This document shows positions 1 to 10,439 of a stretch of 64,000 bases of DNA, one piece after another. The notes below the pieces were generated by a model. It was not told the origin of the DNA and made no database searches. It saw only the letters and a program-made list of their open reading frames with translations. The DNA comes from Acanthaster planci (lineage: Eukaryota; Echinodermata; Asteroidea; Valvatida; Acanthasteridae): the NCBI RefSeq assembly GCF_001949145.1, contig NW_019091367.1:801151-865150 (forward strand), written 5' to 3'. How positions within the stretch are numbered: the first letter of the stretch is position 1; every line of letters begins with the position of its first letter. The translations under genes were made by a program, and so were the position numbers.

Positions 1-944
1 AATTTTACAACGATTCACACAGTAAATTACTCATTAAACATTTAGAAAGGAATATAAATTTTCAACAGGGCAAAAAGTGTTGTTTGTCTCTTAAAGTTTG
101 CTCAATTTTGGCTGGAGATACTCCTAGATGTATTGCAACTGATTTGCTATATGGTTTGTTTATCAATAATCTGCCTGTTGGTAAGGCTGAATATTCAGAT
201 ATTTGATAAAATTGAATGTTGAATATTCAAATCGTGAATTATTCGCATTGACTCAGCCCAAAGGTATGAGTATTTGCACAGTATCATTATGTTTCAGTGT
301 TCAATTCATTTTGCTGCATTGTGGCAATTATTTCCATAAAATCTCCTGTTCAAACACATAATACTTTCCTTCTTCATGCCTGAAGCCTAACCCCTTTGGC
401 TCCTGCACTAGAAAGCATACTGAACCTCACAAAATCCAACATGTACACGCAGGTCACTGTACCAAACCTGATAAACTCTAACAGAATGAGCCCGTTGGAG
501 TTTGAGTGATATGGTATGGATGGGTCTATGCAGTATAGGATGACTTGCACTGAACAGTACCAAACCTGACAAAATCAAGCATCGTCCAACAATTGGTACA
601 GCAAGCCAGACACTGCACACAGTGACCCATGTGTGTCCCAACTCACACAGAATCCAACACCATCTCCCTGGGCCTTGCATCCCAAGTCTCACAAAATTCA
701 ACCACAAGTTCCTCAGGTACGGTACCAAACCTGCCAAAACCTCACAAAACTTGCTGTTGGAATATGGCAGATTTGGGGAAGTTAGGATTAATTAAAACTG
801 TTTCGAAGGTGTAAGGCAAATGTACAAGATAGCATTTAAGCAGGAGGGCTGTCATGTGAAATTTTGGTCGATGCAAACCTTCGATGGGTAAAAATAAATG
901 AAGATACACTATCTATATATGCTCAAGCGGTATCTTTCGGTCAC
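1..944 (-). other. NEDD1: NEDD1 intron 4, left part, with degenerate repeat
   Basis: Sequence downstream of the exon 4 donor. No further NEDD1 exon was found on the minus strand, so the next exon lies outside the window. Positions 1-400 are AT-rich without a visible feature. Positions 410-770 carry imperfect copies of a phrase like GTACCAAACCTGACAAAATC. Confidence 0.6.
415..755. repeat. Degenerate tandem repeat (unit phrase GTACCAAACCTGACAAAATC)
   Basis: Variants of the same phrase occur near 421, 458, 570, 640, 681 and 720, at spacings of about 35-110 bases. Examples are TACCAAACCTGATAAACTC, TACCAAACCTGACAAAATC and TACCAAACCTGCCAAAACC. It looks like an old, irregular minisatellite or the remnant of a repetitive element. 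It explains the long but meaningless open frame on the minus strand at 408-737. Confidence 0.5.
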
Positions 945-1085
945 CTGTACTTTGGGGGCCAGTAGTGGGCTGCTGGCCTGACCGGAGACCACATTGTGCA
1001 GCAGGATCTCCCCACTGGCCGAACCGGATGCGACGTAGGTGTCATTCCAGTTGAAGGTGGTGCAAGTCACTGCATCTTGGTGGCC
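945..1085 (-). CDS. NEDD1: NEDD1 coding exon 4
   Basis: The exon is 141 bases, 47 codons, phase 0, from GHQDAVTCTTFNWND to LLAPKVQ. It carries the GH dipeptide that opens WD40 blade 3 and the strongly conserved run NWNDTYVASGSASGEILLH. Acceptor CTGCAG|GGC, donor CAG|GTGACC. It is exactly the length of the matching vertebrate segment. Confidence 0.93.
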
Positions 1086-4074
1086 CTGCAGAGGTCCAAT
1101 GGTAAAAATGAAATTCTCAGTCTTCGCTACCTTCAGCAAGAGCTGACTGAGACAAACGAAATGATTTTTTTTTTTTTCATTTGAGGCCTGGTTTTCTTAA
1201 ACAGCAATTTCACAGCAAATAGTGAATTCACCAAAGTCCTTGTCACACATCCAACTGCGAGCCCGAACGTGGACTGGGGGTCAAGCAACAGAAGATGAGC
1301 GACAAAAGGCAAGCGTCGGTTTGCTTCAATGGCTTGTGACTCAGCTTGGGAGTGGGATAACTTGGGGCTGACTTCAATTTTGGACGGGCCTTAGAGGAAC
1401 TGGGTATGACACTGGCTAGGTTCACTGTTTCGTCAGTGTTTGGTTAAACTGGGGAAGACTGACTAAAGCAAGACTAAAACCTGGAACCTCCAAAACATAC
1501 ACATGTGCTTCTGCTTGAACAACTGAGCTCTCCCATCCTTAACTACTCCTGACAGGCCCAAAATCCTTCCGCAAATACCACGAGGGACTTCCTGAATGCC
1601 CGAGTGATTTTTGTCCTGCACAGGAGCCCTCCACGGCTGATCGGGCCAGTGAGAAATTCTACATTTCAAAGAGGAAAAAATCCCGGGCCTTTTGGAGTGG
1701 ACCGTGCAGAAACAAGGAAGTGCTCTTGACCCACTACATGGATTGGCAACAGTTCGTGTCAAGTTAAACTTCCATCCAAGTTTGATTCAGCAACCATATG
1801 CCACGTTGATGTGATCTATTTTGACCACTGATCGAGTTTTGCATAGGTCAACTTGACCGGTGGCTGACTAGTAACATGAATGTAAAAGACTTCTGCAATC
1901 CCACCCATAAAAGAGTTTAAAACACCTGTATTCACGACAGTTTGTCTAGATGCCTGAACAAAGCCTCGGGTTATATATGTAATGGGAAGCTTGACTTTGC
2001 ATAAAAACTTGGTGTCAGTTCTCTGGGTAAAGGTTTCACGCACCATGTACGTCTTCTTGACTTTCCTGGACTTGAGGTCCCAGATGCTGACCACGCGATT
2101 CTTGCCTCCCGTCAGAAGGTAACGTGACGTGGAGTTGAAGGCGACACAAGTTTGCTTCTCCTGGTAGAAAGGGAATTTACACAAAAGCTTCAGCTCTTTT
2201 GTTGTTTTAACACAGAAACTGTGTCAACAGATAGCACAATGCTTATTACAGACCTCTATCGTGATGCTGCCATGTTTATCTTGTTCCTTGTACACCCACT
2301 GGCAATCGTAATACTTCACACACTGAGAAAAGGGTACAGACTATTTTTCCTTCCAGCCTCAGCTTGGTTACATTGCTTTAAATGGCGAGAAGCAAGATGG
2401 CTGCCCCATGACAGAGGTCCATCTATAGCCTTTCCAGCCTGCCGCCTTATAGCCTTTCTGTGGCAAATGTACTTGGAGTATGCAATTGCCTTGGGTCTTA
2501 ACTACTTTTATCCCAATTCTCACTGATTCAGGATAAAAATGGTTTACCCACCACACCACAAAGGTCATTTGTGACAGTAGCTGGCTTCAACAGTACCAAA
2601 TCCATTAACTCTAACCCCCTATGGTGTATGCAAAACCAAACTGCAGTTGGCGGATTCAGGTCAGGCAGGGTTAAAGTACAGTCAAGTCTTCATATAAAGA
2701 CCACTTTTGGCTAAGGCCTGGTCTCTTGCTTTCCTTTCCTGTCTAGTCAATTTACAAGGCTCTGTTTGTCACAAGACCATTTGGCTAGTCTCTAGTCTCA
2801 GCAACCTACAATAACAAGAGCAGATGACCTTGCAACACCTGGGTGAGAATTTAAGGGGGAAGAAGGGAATTGGGGAAATAGGAGGGGGCCTTTAAAAATA
2901 TTACTAAACTGGAATTTTTCTGGCAACAGATTTTGTGCGAAGTGATACTGGCTTGGAACTTCCATATGATGGGGTAAAGACAATTTCTTCCTCAACACTT
3001 CCATTAGAAACAACAGCAAACCAAAAAGGTTTGGGGGCTTGAGTCAGTGTACCAAGATGCCACATAAGACCAGTCATGTAAACAGCAATTTAAGTGTATT
3101 AAACAAGAGATAACTCCCCCGTGAATTTGTCTTGATACTACGAAAGACTTCAAACAAACAACAGCAAAAACAGATGAACATTTCATCACAGAAGTGTGAA
3201 GTGAGAGAAAGTCAAACGATTTCATGTGTCACTCACATCCTCTGCTATTTCAATGATGTTGGACGCTGCATTCTTGACAAATGTCAGCACGACTTTGTCC
3301 CCCTGACTTCCCGCGCTGGCTAATATCTGATGTAAAGCATTGCAATTAAGGTAAAAGTGCTCTCTTGATATGGTGAGGTTGGAAAATTTGGTCACGCCCG
3401 CTGAAAACATTTGCCAAGCATGAGAAAGCTTGGAAGAATGTGCGGTTCAACATTTTTTCAAGTGCGAGCCTGTTTTTTTTTTTTATTTCCTGTTTTTTTT
3501 TTTCCACTTACAATTTCTAATCAAGTTCTTCAACGCAACAGATTTGTTCAGTCTATATCTCAATGAAACAATGGCAGGAGATAAGGAAACTTTGAAAATT
3601 GAAAAAATAAATTCAAATTGTTAGGTTTTTCAACTGGCTGAATGGAGAGCAAAACATAAATTTCTGCCATACAACATCATCATAAAACAGCCCCACGCAT
3701 TCCTGAGCAGTGCTCTGAAAATCAATTACCTGTTCTGTTAATCAGCTAAGCACTTTTACATCCATATAAAGGCCGAGAAATATGTATGACCAAATGCCAT
3801 CCAGGTTTCTGAAGGAGACACTCCAAATAACGAGTTCATGTAGGAATAATTTCTTATATCTTAAATGAAGGCTAGAATATACAGGTACATTACTGGAATA
3901 TTGCAAATCTCATCTGTTAGGATTTTCCGGCTAAAGGATATTGTTGTGACTCCAGCTGATTGAGGAGATGCCACTGGAGTGTGGCGAAAACTGATGCAGA
4001 GGGGCGGAGCTACCTGCCACATCCCACAGCTTGATGTCGTCCCCACCTGTGGCCAGTTTAAGCCCCTCCTCCAT
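945..4074 (-). CDS. NEDD1: NEDD1, N-terminal four coding exons (partial, runs off left edge)
   Basis: NEDD1 is a WD40-repeat protein of centrosomes and spindles that recruits gamma-tubulin ring complexes for microtubule nucleation. Joining exons 4074-3942, 3331-3237, 2160-2044 and 1085-945 gives about 162 residues that follow vertebrate NEDD1 almost without gaps. Visible landmarks are GDDIKLWD near residue 11, QTCVAFNSTS near 79, SIWDLKS near 101, and NWNDTYVASGSASGEILLH near 127. These are WD40 blades 1 to 3. Family members are roughly 650-700 residues, so the other blades and the C-terminal gamma-tubulin-binding part lie beyond position 1. The start ATG is preceded by CCCACC, a good Kozak context, and aligns with the family N-terminus. 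The order and phases of the exons are internally consistent. The identification is confident; the alignment is from memory of the family, not a search. Confidence 0.93.
1086..2043 (-). other. NEDD1: NEDD1 intron 3 (GT-AG) with SINE-like insert
   Basis: The intron runs from GTGCGT to CCTCTGCAG, phase 0, 958 bp. It contains a decayed tRNA-like segment near 1466-1545. Short open frames at 1243-1425 and 1463-1762 (minus) were considered as exons. They were set aside because the flanking exons already join without a gap against the family. Confidence 0.8.
1466..1545 (-). repeat. Decayed tRNA-like (SINE-type) segment
   Basis: Read on the minus strand, the segment has GGGAGAGCTCAGTTG, which resembles a tRNA 5' region with box A. 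About 45 bases later comes GAGGTTCCAGGTTTTAGTC, which resembles the box B/T-arm. The spacing is about that of a tRNA. The arms do not pair well, so this is not a functional tRNA; a tRNA-derived SINE head is the simplest reading. The body of the element cannot be delimited by eye. Confidence 0.35.
2044..2160 (-). CDS. NEDD1: NEDD1 coding exon 3
   Basis: The exon is 117 bases, 39 codons, phase 0 at both ends, from EKQTCVAFNSTS to KSRKVKKTYM. It contains the WD dipeptide of blade 2 in SIWDLKS. The acceptor is TTTCTACCAG|GAG and the donor is ATG|GTGCGT. The exon has the same length and boundaries relative to the protein as expected from vertebrate NEDD1. Confidence 0.92.
2161..3236 (-). other. 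NEDD1: NEDD1 intron 2 (GT-AG)
   Basis: The intron begins GTGAGT and ends CCCTTTCTACCAG, a normal pyrimidine-rich U2 acceptor. It is phase 0 and about 1.1 kb long. A short phrase around 2588-2616 (GTACCAAATCCATTAACTCTAA) resembles the degenerate repeat units of 410-770. No other gene or RNA is seen in it. Confidence 0.8.
3237..3331 (-). CDS. NEDD1: NEDD1 coding exon 2
   Basis: The exon has 95 bases: two bases that complete the split Asn codon and 31 codons, from QILASAGSQGDKVVL to IIEIAED. It forms part of WD40 blade 1 and the strand leading into blade 2. The donor is GAT|GTGAGT, a strong U2-type site. The acceptor is taken as AC at 3333-3332 (see the AT-AC intron). The next exon begins EKQTC, so the junction reads EIAED-EKQTC, the same length as the vertebrate junction. 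Confidence 0.88.
3332..3941 (-). other. NEDD1: Probable U12-dependent AT-AC intron of NEDD1
   Basis: This 610-bp intron starts ATATCCTTT and ends TTTAC. A candidate branch site, ACCTTAAT, lies about 14 nt before the terminal AC, which is the close spacing typical of minor-spliceosome introns. A conventional GT-AG reading fails: no good GT donor follows the WSHN codons. Using the nearby CAG (3329-3327) as acceptor would also drop residues that the family conserves in spacing. The joined protein reads SHNNQILASAG, matching the vertebrate spacing exactly. Apart from the splice signals the intron holds a T-rich stretch near 3472-3503 and no other feature I recognise. Confidence 0.8.
3942..4074 (-). 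CDS. NEDD1: NEDD1 coding exon 1
   Basis: The exon holds the start codon at 4074-4072 and 44 codons plus one base, beginning MEEGLKLATGGDDIKLWD and ending WSHN plus A. It is not visible as one long open frame because the frame closes soon after the splice site. The donor is not GT: the exon ends just before ATATCCTTT (3941-3933), the consensus 5' splice site of U12-type AT-AC introns. Splicing there restores the exact spacing seen in vertebrate NEDD1. A 5' UTR acceptor may lie just upstream (pyrimidine-containing stretch ending CAG near 4103), but this is uncertain. Confidence 0.88.
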
Positions 4075-4269
4075 GGTGGGACCAGTCTCTGACCTCTGCC
4101 TGACTCAGTGAGCGAACATGGGGAAATACCTGGTGTTGGGAGCTATGTGGGTGACTAGTTTTCCTTATAAATGTATTCGGCAAAAAATGTATCCTGCCAA
4201 AAAAAAGCAAAATATGAGATGACATTAAAGAAGGGTGGAAATCGAGTTTAAGTTTTAATCATGTAAGTT

Positions 4270-4600
4270 CACGGAAGGGAAAGATTTCCAAAAACGGACA
4301 TCACTTGACACTATGTGCACCATCCCTATGAGGCTAGTGTTTTCTGAGTGAATGCTTCAATATTTTACCCCTGTTAAAGCTGACTTTTTAGGATGTGTCA
4401 TTGCTTTCTGATGGCTGATAAACCACTACAGGAGACATTGAGTGATGACTGTGTATAGAACTCTTTCCCAGGGGAGTGATGACTGTGTATAGAACTCTTT
4501 CCCAGGGGAGTGATGACTGTGTATAGAACTCTTTCCCAGGGGAAAGCTACTATGACTGTATAAAATGTGCTTTATAAAATAAAAATAAAGTTGTTAGGTA
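4270..4600. repeat. Dispersed repeat, copy A
   Basis: Copy A aligns in the same orientation with 5570-5840. Shared landmarks are GGAAAG..TTCCA, CACTTGACAC, CCCTATGAG, AGTGTTTTCT, TTGCTTTCTGA and a TATAGAACTCTTTCCC-like word. An A-rich AATAAA-like tail follows. The two copies are strongly diverged. The family is not recognised; the A-rich 3' end would fit a retroposed element. Confidence 0.6.
4441..4542. repeat. 34-bp tandem repeat, three perfect copies
   Basis: A 34-bp unit starting AGTGATGACTGTGTATAGAA and ending CCCAGGGG is repeated exactly at 4441-4474, 4475-4508 and 4509-4542. Copy B of the surrounding dispersed repeat has only one, diverged, version. The triplication is therefore a recent local event, or an assembly artefact. 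Confidence 0.95.
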
Positions 4601-5569
4601 TCTCTAATCCAGGCATTGAATAGAGTTTTTTTTTAAAGTTCGAATTTCTCGATAATTGTTTTTAACAAATACAACAAGCTCAGAAGAAAAAAAAAGAACA
4701 AAGTCAATACATACAATCATGGCACACGCAGTACCAAGCATACCAAGGTACTGAGACTGGTAGATGCACAAAAACAACGCTTAGCCTGCAACAGCTAACT
4801 CTCCATCTATTCAGACCTGGATTCATAAACATTTCATGGCACTGACATAGCACACTAAAACTTCACGATTGGTTCCACCTGATATTCCTGAATTATGTAT
4901 TAAAGAATGCCACTTCAGTGTCCACTTCCATTTGGATGGATGGATCCTTCTGGGTTGAATTTCTGTCCTGAAAATTGTTTTGGCATTGCTCTACATAAAA
5001 ATTTCACTGAATTTTACTAATACTATAGGATTTCAAGACTATCTGTGCTGAAGCCACTACGTCCATTACTAAATATACTAATGACTAATGTGATTTTTGT
5101 GGCTTGAGTCAACATTGGTTATAATTCTAGCCAAAGTGTGCAGGTTTCACTATCTATGACCCAAGCAGGTTGCTTGCATGGGGTCAATGGGACCTTGAGG
5201 GCAGTACTAGTGCATTTAACTTTAAACAATAGCTCTATCTTGTGAACAAAATGTCTAAGTAGATTTATTTTTGCCAAGGAAGGTAATATCTACATGTAGA
5301 TCGTGAATTACGATCTGCATGACCTGCTATAAACTAGAACTTTACTGATTGTGTCATGTTTGAGTGATGACTCACATTTGTCATGTTAGTTACTTGTGTT
5401 AAGTCACTCATGTCCACGATGTCTCTGGCCTTACTGGCCTTGGTCAGTTTTCTGTTGCAATGAAACACCCTGATCATGCTGAAATTAGGCCCCAGTTAAT
5501 ACGATTACAATACAACCTACTTCACAATTGTTGACACGTCAAACTTGTCTCCTTTCATGTTAATAACTA

Positions 5570-5840
5570 GGAAAGTTCCATATACCGATGCCACTTGACA
5601 CCCCATGCACAAACCCTATGAGACTGGTTTGAAAGATTCTAAGTGTTTTCTAAGTAAATGACTTGGGTTTTCCCCTCTTAAATTGAACTTTTCTGGTCAT
5701 ATTTTGCTTTCTGAAGGCTCACAGGTCACAGTGGGGAATAATTACAGGCGTCTGTATATGGAGCTCTTCCCTAATGACAATGATCATGATGATGGCTGTC
5801 TAAACATGCCTAAACGAAAACGAATAAAAAATATAACATA
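5570..5840. repeat. Dispersed repeat, copy B
   Basis: Diverged second copy of the element at 4270-4600, same orientation, about 1.3 kb away. It lacks the 34-bp triplication. Confidence 0.6.
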
Positions 5841-5939
5841 GGGCCTACATTTTTCAACATTCTTGGGAAACATATTGTCCTAAAAATCACAAATGGTAAA
5901 ATAAATGGTAGAGTGCTTCTGAATCACTTCTCTCACACA

Positions 5940-6110
5940 GGAATCCGTGTTTTAGCTTCCGGTATGTCGCAAATAAACGCTGCTTCGATACGCGATTGGC
6001 ATTATGCAAATATTTGTGGGTCAAACGGCAGATTCGTTCGTGTCGTTCGCGTTCGTGGTCCTGTTCGTTTGACCGCAAAAGGGCTACAAAAATTCAACCG
6101 TTAATCACTC
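5940..6110 (-). promoter_or_regulatory. NEDD1: Candidate NEDD1 promoter
   Basis: On the minus strand this stretch contains a CCAAT box (GCCAATCGCG, 6000-5991). About 30 bases downstream is an ETS-type site, ACCGGAAGC (5963-5955). This is a common architecture of TATA-less housekeeping promoters and faces the right way. It is CpG-richer than its surroundings. The distance to the start codon (about 1.9 kb) requires a 5' UTR intron, whose donor I could not fix. Confidence 0.4.
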
Positions 6111-9100
6111 ATTATTTTTTACAACTACGACCGTGAAATTTTGAAATCTACTCACTGGTGTTTCGGCAGTGACATGTAACTAAAAACGAAGGAATTTCGA
6201 CAAACAGTACAAAATATGTTCCAACTACCGCCAACAATTTTCAGATTGCAGCATACACAATAGCGCCCTCTTTCTTCAAGACCGTGCATAGCGCCCTCTT
6301 TTATTTGGAAGATCGTCACACTTAATATTCCCGGATCCCCTTTTGTCCCGAAATTTTCACCTCTCCTAAATAGCCATTCTGGGCGGGCTCAGTGACGACT
6401 GCTTGAGGGAAATCGGGGCAGACCCGGGAAGTTTTCCAAAGAGGGGGGGGAGGCTGGAGATTTTCTTGAATGTCTCATTTTTGCAGACTAGCGGAACGGC
6501 GATGATGAAAAGTTACATGACAGACGTTGTTAACAATCTTATCGGTGTATACAAATAAGACGACTCTGTGGGATGCTACCTTTTTTCCTTTAGTTTTTTT
6601 TTATTATTGCCCCCATTTTCTACCCTTTTTTGTCTCAGATTCTCCCGGATCGATGCCTGGAAATTGCTACGTTTTCTAAAGGAATCAGTGTCAAAGTCTA
6701 ACGTCCGACCGTTTAGATGGCAATGAACCTAGCTGCGAACATAAATGATTACAAGGAGTATTTTATTTTTCGATTTTGTCTGTCATTCTCTCCCCGCTTC
6801 CGAATGAAATTCGAATAAAGGTGATGCAAACATTAAAAAGAAAGAGGCCAAGCGGTGTTCGTGCACCGATAACAGATAAAACAATCGGTACTCCTTATAA
6901 AGGTTAGTCTGCTCTCATGCTTCTCTCAGGGTAGTTTTCATTTTTCTCAAGGAACAAAATTTACCGATGAGTGAAGGTGATCCTCACACCGACTTTAAAA
7001 TGAAAGGACGCCCTCATTCTTAAAATAAAATAGATACCAGAATCTTTTACCTACGGCCCATAACCAGTCCGAAATTAGGATACAACCACCGAGGTAAACC
7101 ACAAAGGGGAGTCTTTAACAACGTACGTTCGTCAGATGTCCAATGGTCGGCCATCTCGACTCACAGTTAAATCTTGTCGTTTGTTTTCCGTTGGATGAAT
7201 GTCATCTCATTTGCAAGGCCCCAGCACAAAAAGTATTTTTCGAAGGGAGGAAACTCCCAGCCTGCTTAACGATGACGTAGTCACGGTTACAGGAGTGTTT
7301 GCAATAGGCCTAAATGAAAGGAGATTTGTCAGTCCAATCAAGCGATTCTTCACGTAGATCGTCCAAATCATGTACATGTAGCAGTAGGAGAAAGAAACCC
7401 ATACTTCCGCAGTGGGAAGTGGTCATTGCCGTCCAGTGGTTTCGTTGGCTTGAGCGTTATTTCCAATTTCCTGGCCCCAGCCCCCAACATTTCGGACATT
7501 GCTTTCCGCTGCAAGGAGAGACACTGGATAGAACTGGAAAACGAGCAGTTATTTTCCAAATTTGGGTTGGTAAAAAAAGTGCAAACTCTATGGCGAAATG
7601 TGAAATTGAAGCGTTCGCTCCAGTGCAGCAAACTTCCATTGAGAATAATCTCGTTTTGCATAAAAGAAGCAGTTGCAAATTCTGCGCTGTGTGTTTTTGA
7701 AGAGGTACTTCAATGCCAGCCAACAATTAGGCTAATTCACAGCTTCTGTCCGACTTAACCAAAATTAAACCAATCAATGAGTTTCGAATGGACACCACCA
7801 AATGTTTGTATACTTGGCTATCTCGGATGAGTAGAGGAAAGCGCTCCCTCCCAAAATGTGTTGGCACTCCAGGTCAGACACGCTGGCGCGGGCAGGCCAC
7901 TCGAAGAAGAATGGTGTCATTCATCTTGACTTGTTCAGCTTACCCCGTCCCCAAGTGCCGGCGACTCCGGCCTGAGCGCGGCCCGTCTTGTTGCCAGCAA
8001 AAGCCCGGGGCCACTCAAGGGCCGGCCTCTCACAGCGGCTAAACAATGCTGAGTGGCTGTCGGCCGGACCGGGTCCGCTATACTATGTTGCCGGGCTCGT
8101 GCGTGTGCCGTGTGGTCGGTCTGGGTTCTTAAGGGGGGGGGGACGGACCCGCGCGTCCCTGGCTGGAGTGGATTTGGGGAAAAGACCCACGACTCCAGCT
8201 GCCGTGTGCCCTAAATACGCCATCAACAGAACCTGTTGAAGTGCGTTGCTGTCGAGTGTCCAGAGTATGAGAGAATTTAATTTTCTAGGTCTAATGATCT
8301 ACACCGTCAATAAATGGCACATTCTATTGTTTTGACGTGCTTCTCGAAAAAAAAAGCAAACGAAATATAAACACACAAAAATTAAGGATTTTCATTTACC
8401 TCATTAAATTTAAACGATTCTGATTATAATTCTTATATATAATAAATTTCAAGATAGAGAGGATTTTCCCGTTTCGTTCGTTTTTTTCTTTTCTTTTCCC
8501 CTTTTCATTTTCGATATATTTTTAGTCTACGGGAAGCATCCTTTGCCCCTTCTCACAACGCCCATACACGTGGCCTGACCTGAGCCGAGGGGGGGGGGAA
8601 CACTCGCCAAACACCAACCTGGAACTTTTGAAATGTACATTACAGTGGTTCCTACCGTAACTCATCGTGATTTTTCATCCCTTTTATTGATTCTATAATG
8701 ATGTATATTTCTTCAGGTCATAAATCATGATTTCATTCAGATTCTCCATTGTTCTCGTCTTAAACTGTTCGCTGATGGATACACTTAGGCCCCTATAAAC
8801 CACTCTAAAGTACTTGCGTAAAAAAACAGAACTCATTGGAGGAGTGAAGGATGCGAAGCAACCAACGAACAGGTCTATCACAAGGCTACTTCGTGATCTG
8901 ATGCCTGTACTGTAGGCCCCATTCCAACCAGAGATCGCGGTGGTAACGACGATAGCATTGAGTCGAAGTAGTGTAACATCACAGGAAATACTTGCACATT
9001 ATTGGAAACAACAATTTTAAAACATTCTCCCAGAATTTATTGAAAACCATTTTCTTAAAACTTTACTTTCTACTTTTTAACACTAAATGACTACTTTCTC

Positions 9101-10439
9101 GGACGATTCTAATATTATTTTTGTTTCTAAAGGAAATCATCCTTCCTTCTCCCCCCAAAGAAAATTACTAAAATAGCGTGAAGTATTTACACTGACTTCT
9201 AAAGAAACCTCTTCACAACATGTCCAAATTGAAATGGGCAAACACAGTCTGTTTATTTCTTCTGCTGATTTGAACAAGTTATTCGATACCATGACTTTGG
9301 TTTCACAACTTGAATTCTTAACAATAGATTTGTTCCTGAACAAAAGTAGCAACTTGTGAGATTGGTGAAAATATGACATCAGACCTTTAAAAAATTATGG
9401 TTGCTTGTCTTCAAATAGGGAATAAGACGAAGTCTTCCAAATTTCCTGAGGTAAAGTTTCCAAACTTATTAATTTAAACCTGGCCCCCAAACCAAACACT
9501 AATTCAATTATACAAATGTTAAGACTTAAACAGAAGTATACGTTGACAATTTTTATGACATAGAAATGAACGTTTTCTAGCCAACACAAAACACATTACA
9601 AAGTAATACTTTCATTTAAGAATTTTGATTTCACAAAACTAGCCAGAACATGTATGAAAAGAGGTGTACATGTGTGCCGTATACCTTTGTATCAACCCAG
9701 TTGCTATACATGCATGTTGCAAGGGACGCCAACAGTTGAGAGTCAAATGAAAATAAACGACTACTTATAAATCTCGTGCCCTCATTTTTCGTCATCTCAA
9801 ACGCCTCTTCATAAGCCGAATGTGGATACAGAGAAGATTCGGACTATGTCATAATAAACCATAATATCTATCGAGGAAGCCATTTTTGATAATGTTCCAT
9901 GAATTTATCTCATTCAATGTAGCCTGTCAAATGGGATGGTGCCAGACTATTTGGGGTTACATACCTCACTTGCATTTTGATAGAATAATTTACGAATTCT
10001 AAAAACTTCATCACAGTAAAACGAAATTAGTATGTAATGAACTTCTATTTCATTGCTTTCATTTTAATTCTTGGGTTCCCAAAATTTCAAAAACATAAGT
10101 CAACCTCGCTTTGTGATTGTGGTATGGGCAGTCAAGATGCAATAGGTCCTAGATGGCATGCACTGGTGGATCCAGGTAGCCAACAGGACTAACTCCCAAT
10201 CCCCTAAGCAGGATTCTTTTATTTTTGAAAAATAATTTTTGAAAACGCGATTTGATTTTAGGAACCTATTCACGTCCCCTAATTCCAAAAGGAGCAAAAG
10301 GTCCCGATATGTAGCCCGTAATCCCTAATGCAGAAAGGCCAAAGAAATTTGCCCTCACCCCCCGAAAATGTGGTGCTGAACCCGCCCTTGGGTCGACGTT
10401 TAAGACGCCTTGAATTCCAGTAATTTATCCCACTCCTGC
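6111..10439. other. Intergenic, no gene seen
   Basis: AT-rich intergenic DNA with G runs (about 6446 and 8129) and a GC-rich patch at 7840-8240. The 12-base word TAGCGCCCTCTT occurs twice, 28 bases apart (6261 and 6289), and is reminiscent of transposon ends. The overlapping short open frames at 7314-7758 share no recognisable domain. Confidence 0.6.

Larger units (their letters stand above)
4075..5939 (-). other. NEDD1 upstream or 5' UTR intron region
   Basis: This stretch lies between the NEDD1 start codon and the suspected promoter. No coding exon is seen. It holds two related dispersed repeats (4270-4600 and 5570-5840), and a 34-bp triplication lies in the first. It could be a 5' UTR intron if transcription starts near 5950. 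Confidence 0.45.

Noticed and set aside
408-737. 109-codon minus-strand open frame
   Set aside because: It coincides with the degenerate CCAAACCTGACAAAATC repeat and matches no NEDD1 segment.
1243-1762. Two minus-strand frames considered as extra NEDD1 exons
   Set aside because: Exons 3 and 4 already join without a gap against the family, and one frame overlaps the SINE-like segment.
3237-3326. GT-AG reading of NEDD1 exon 2 starting after CAG at 3327
   Set aside because: No compatible GT donor exists at the end of exon 1, and the junction would lose residues conserved in spacing.
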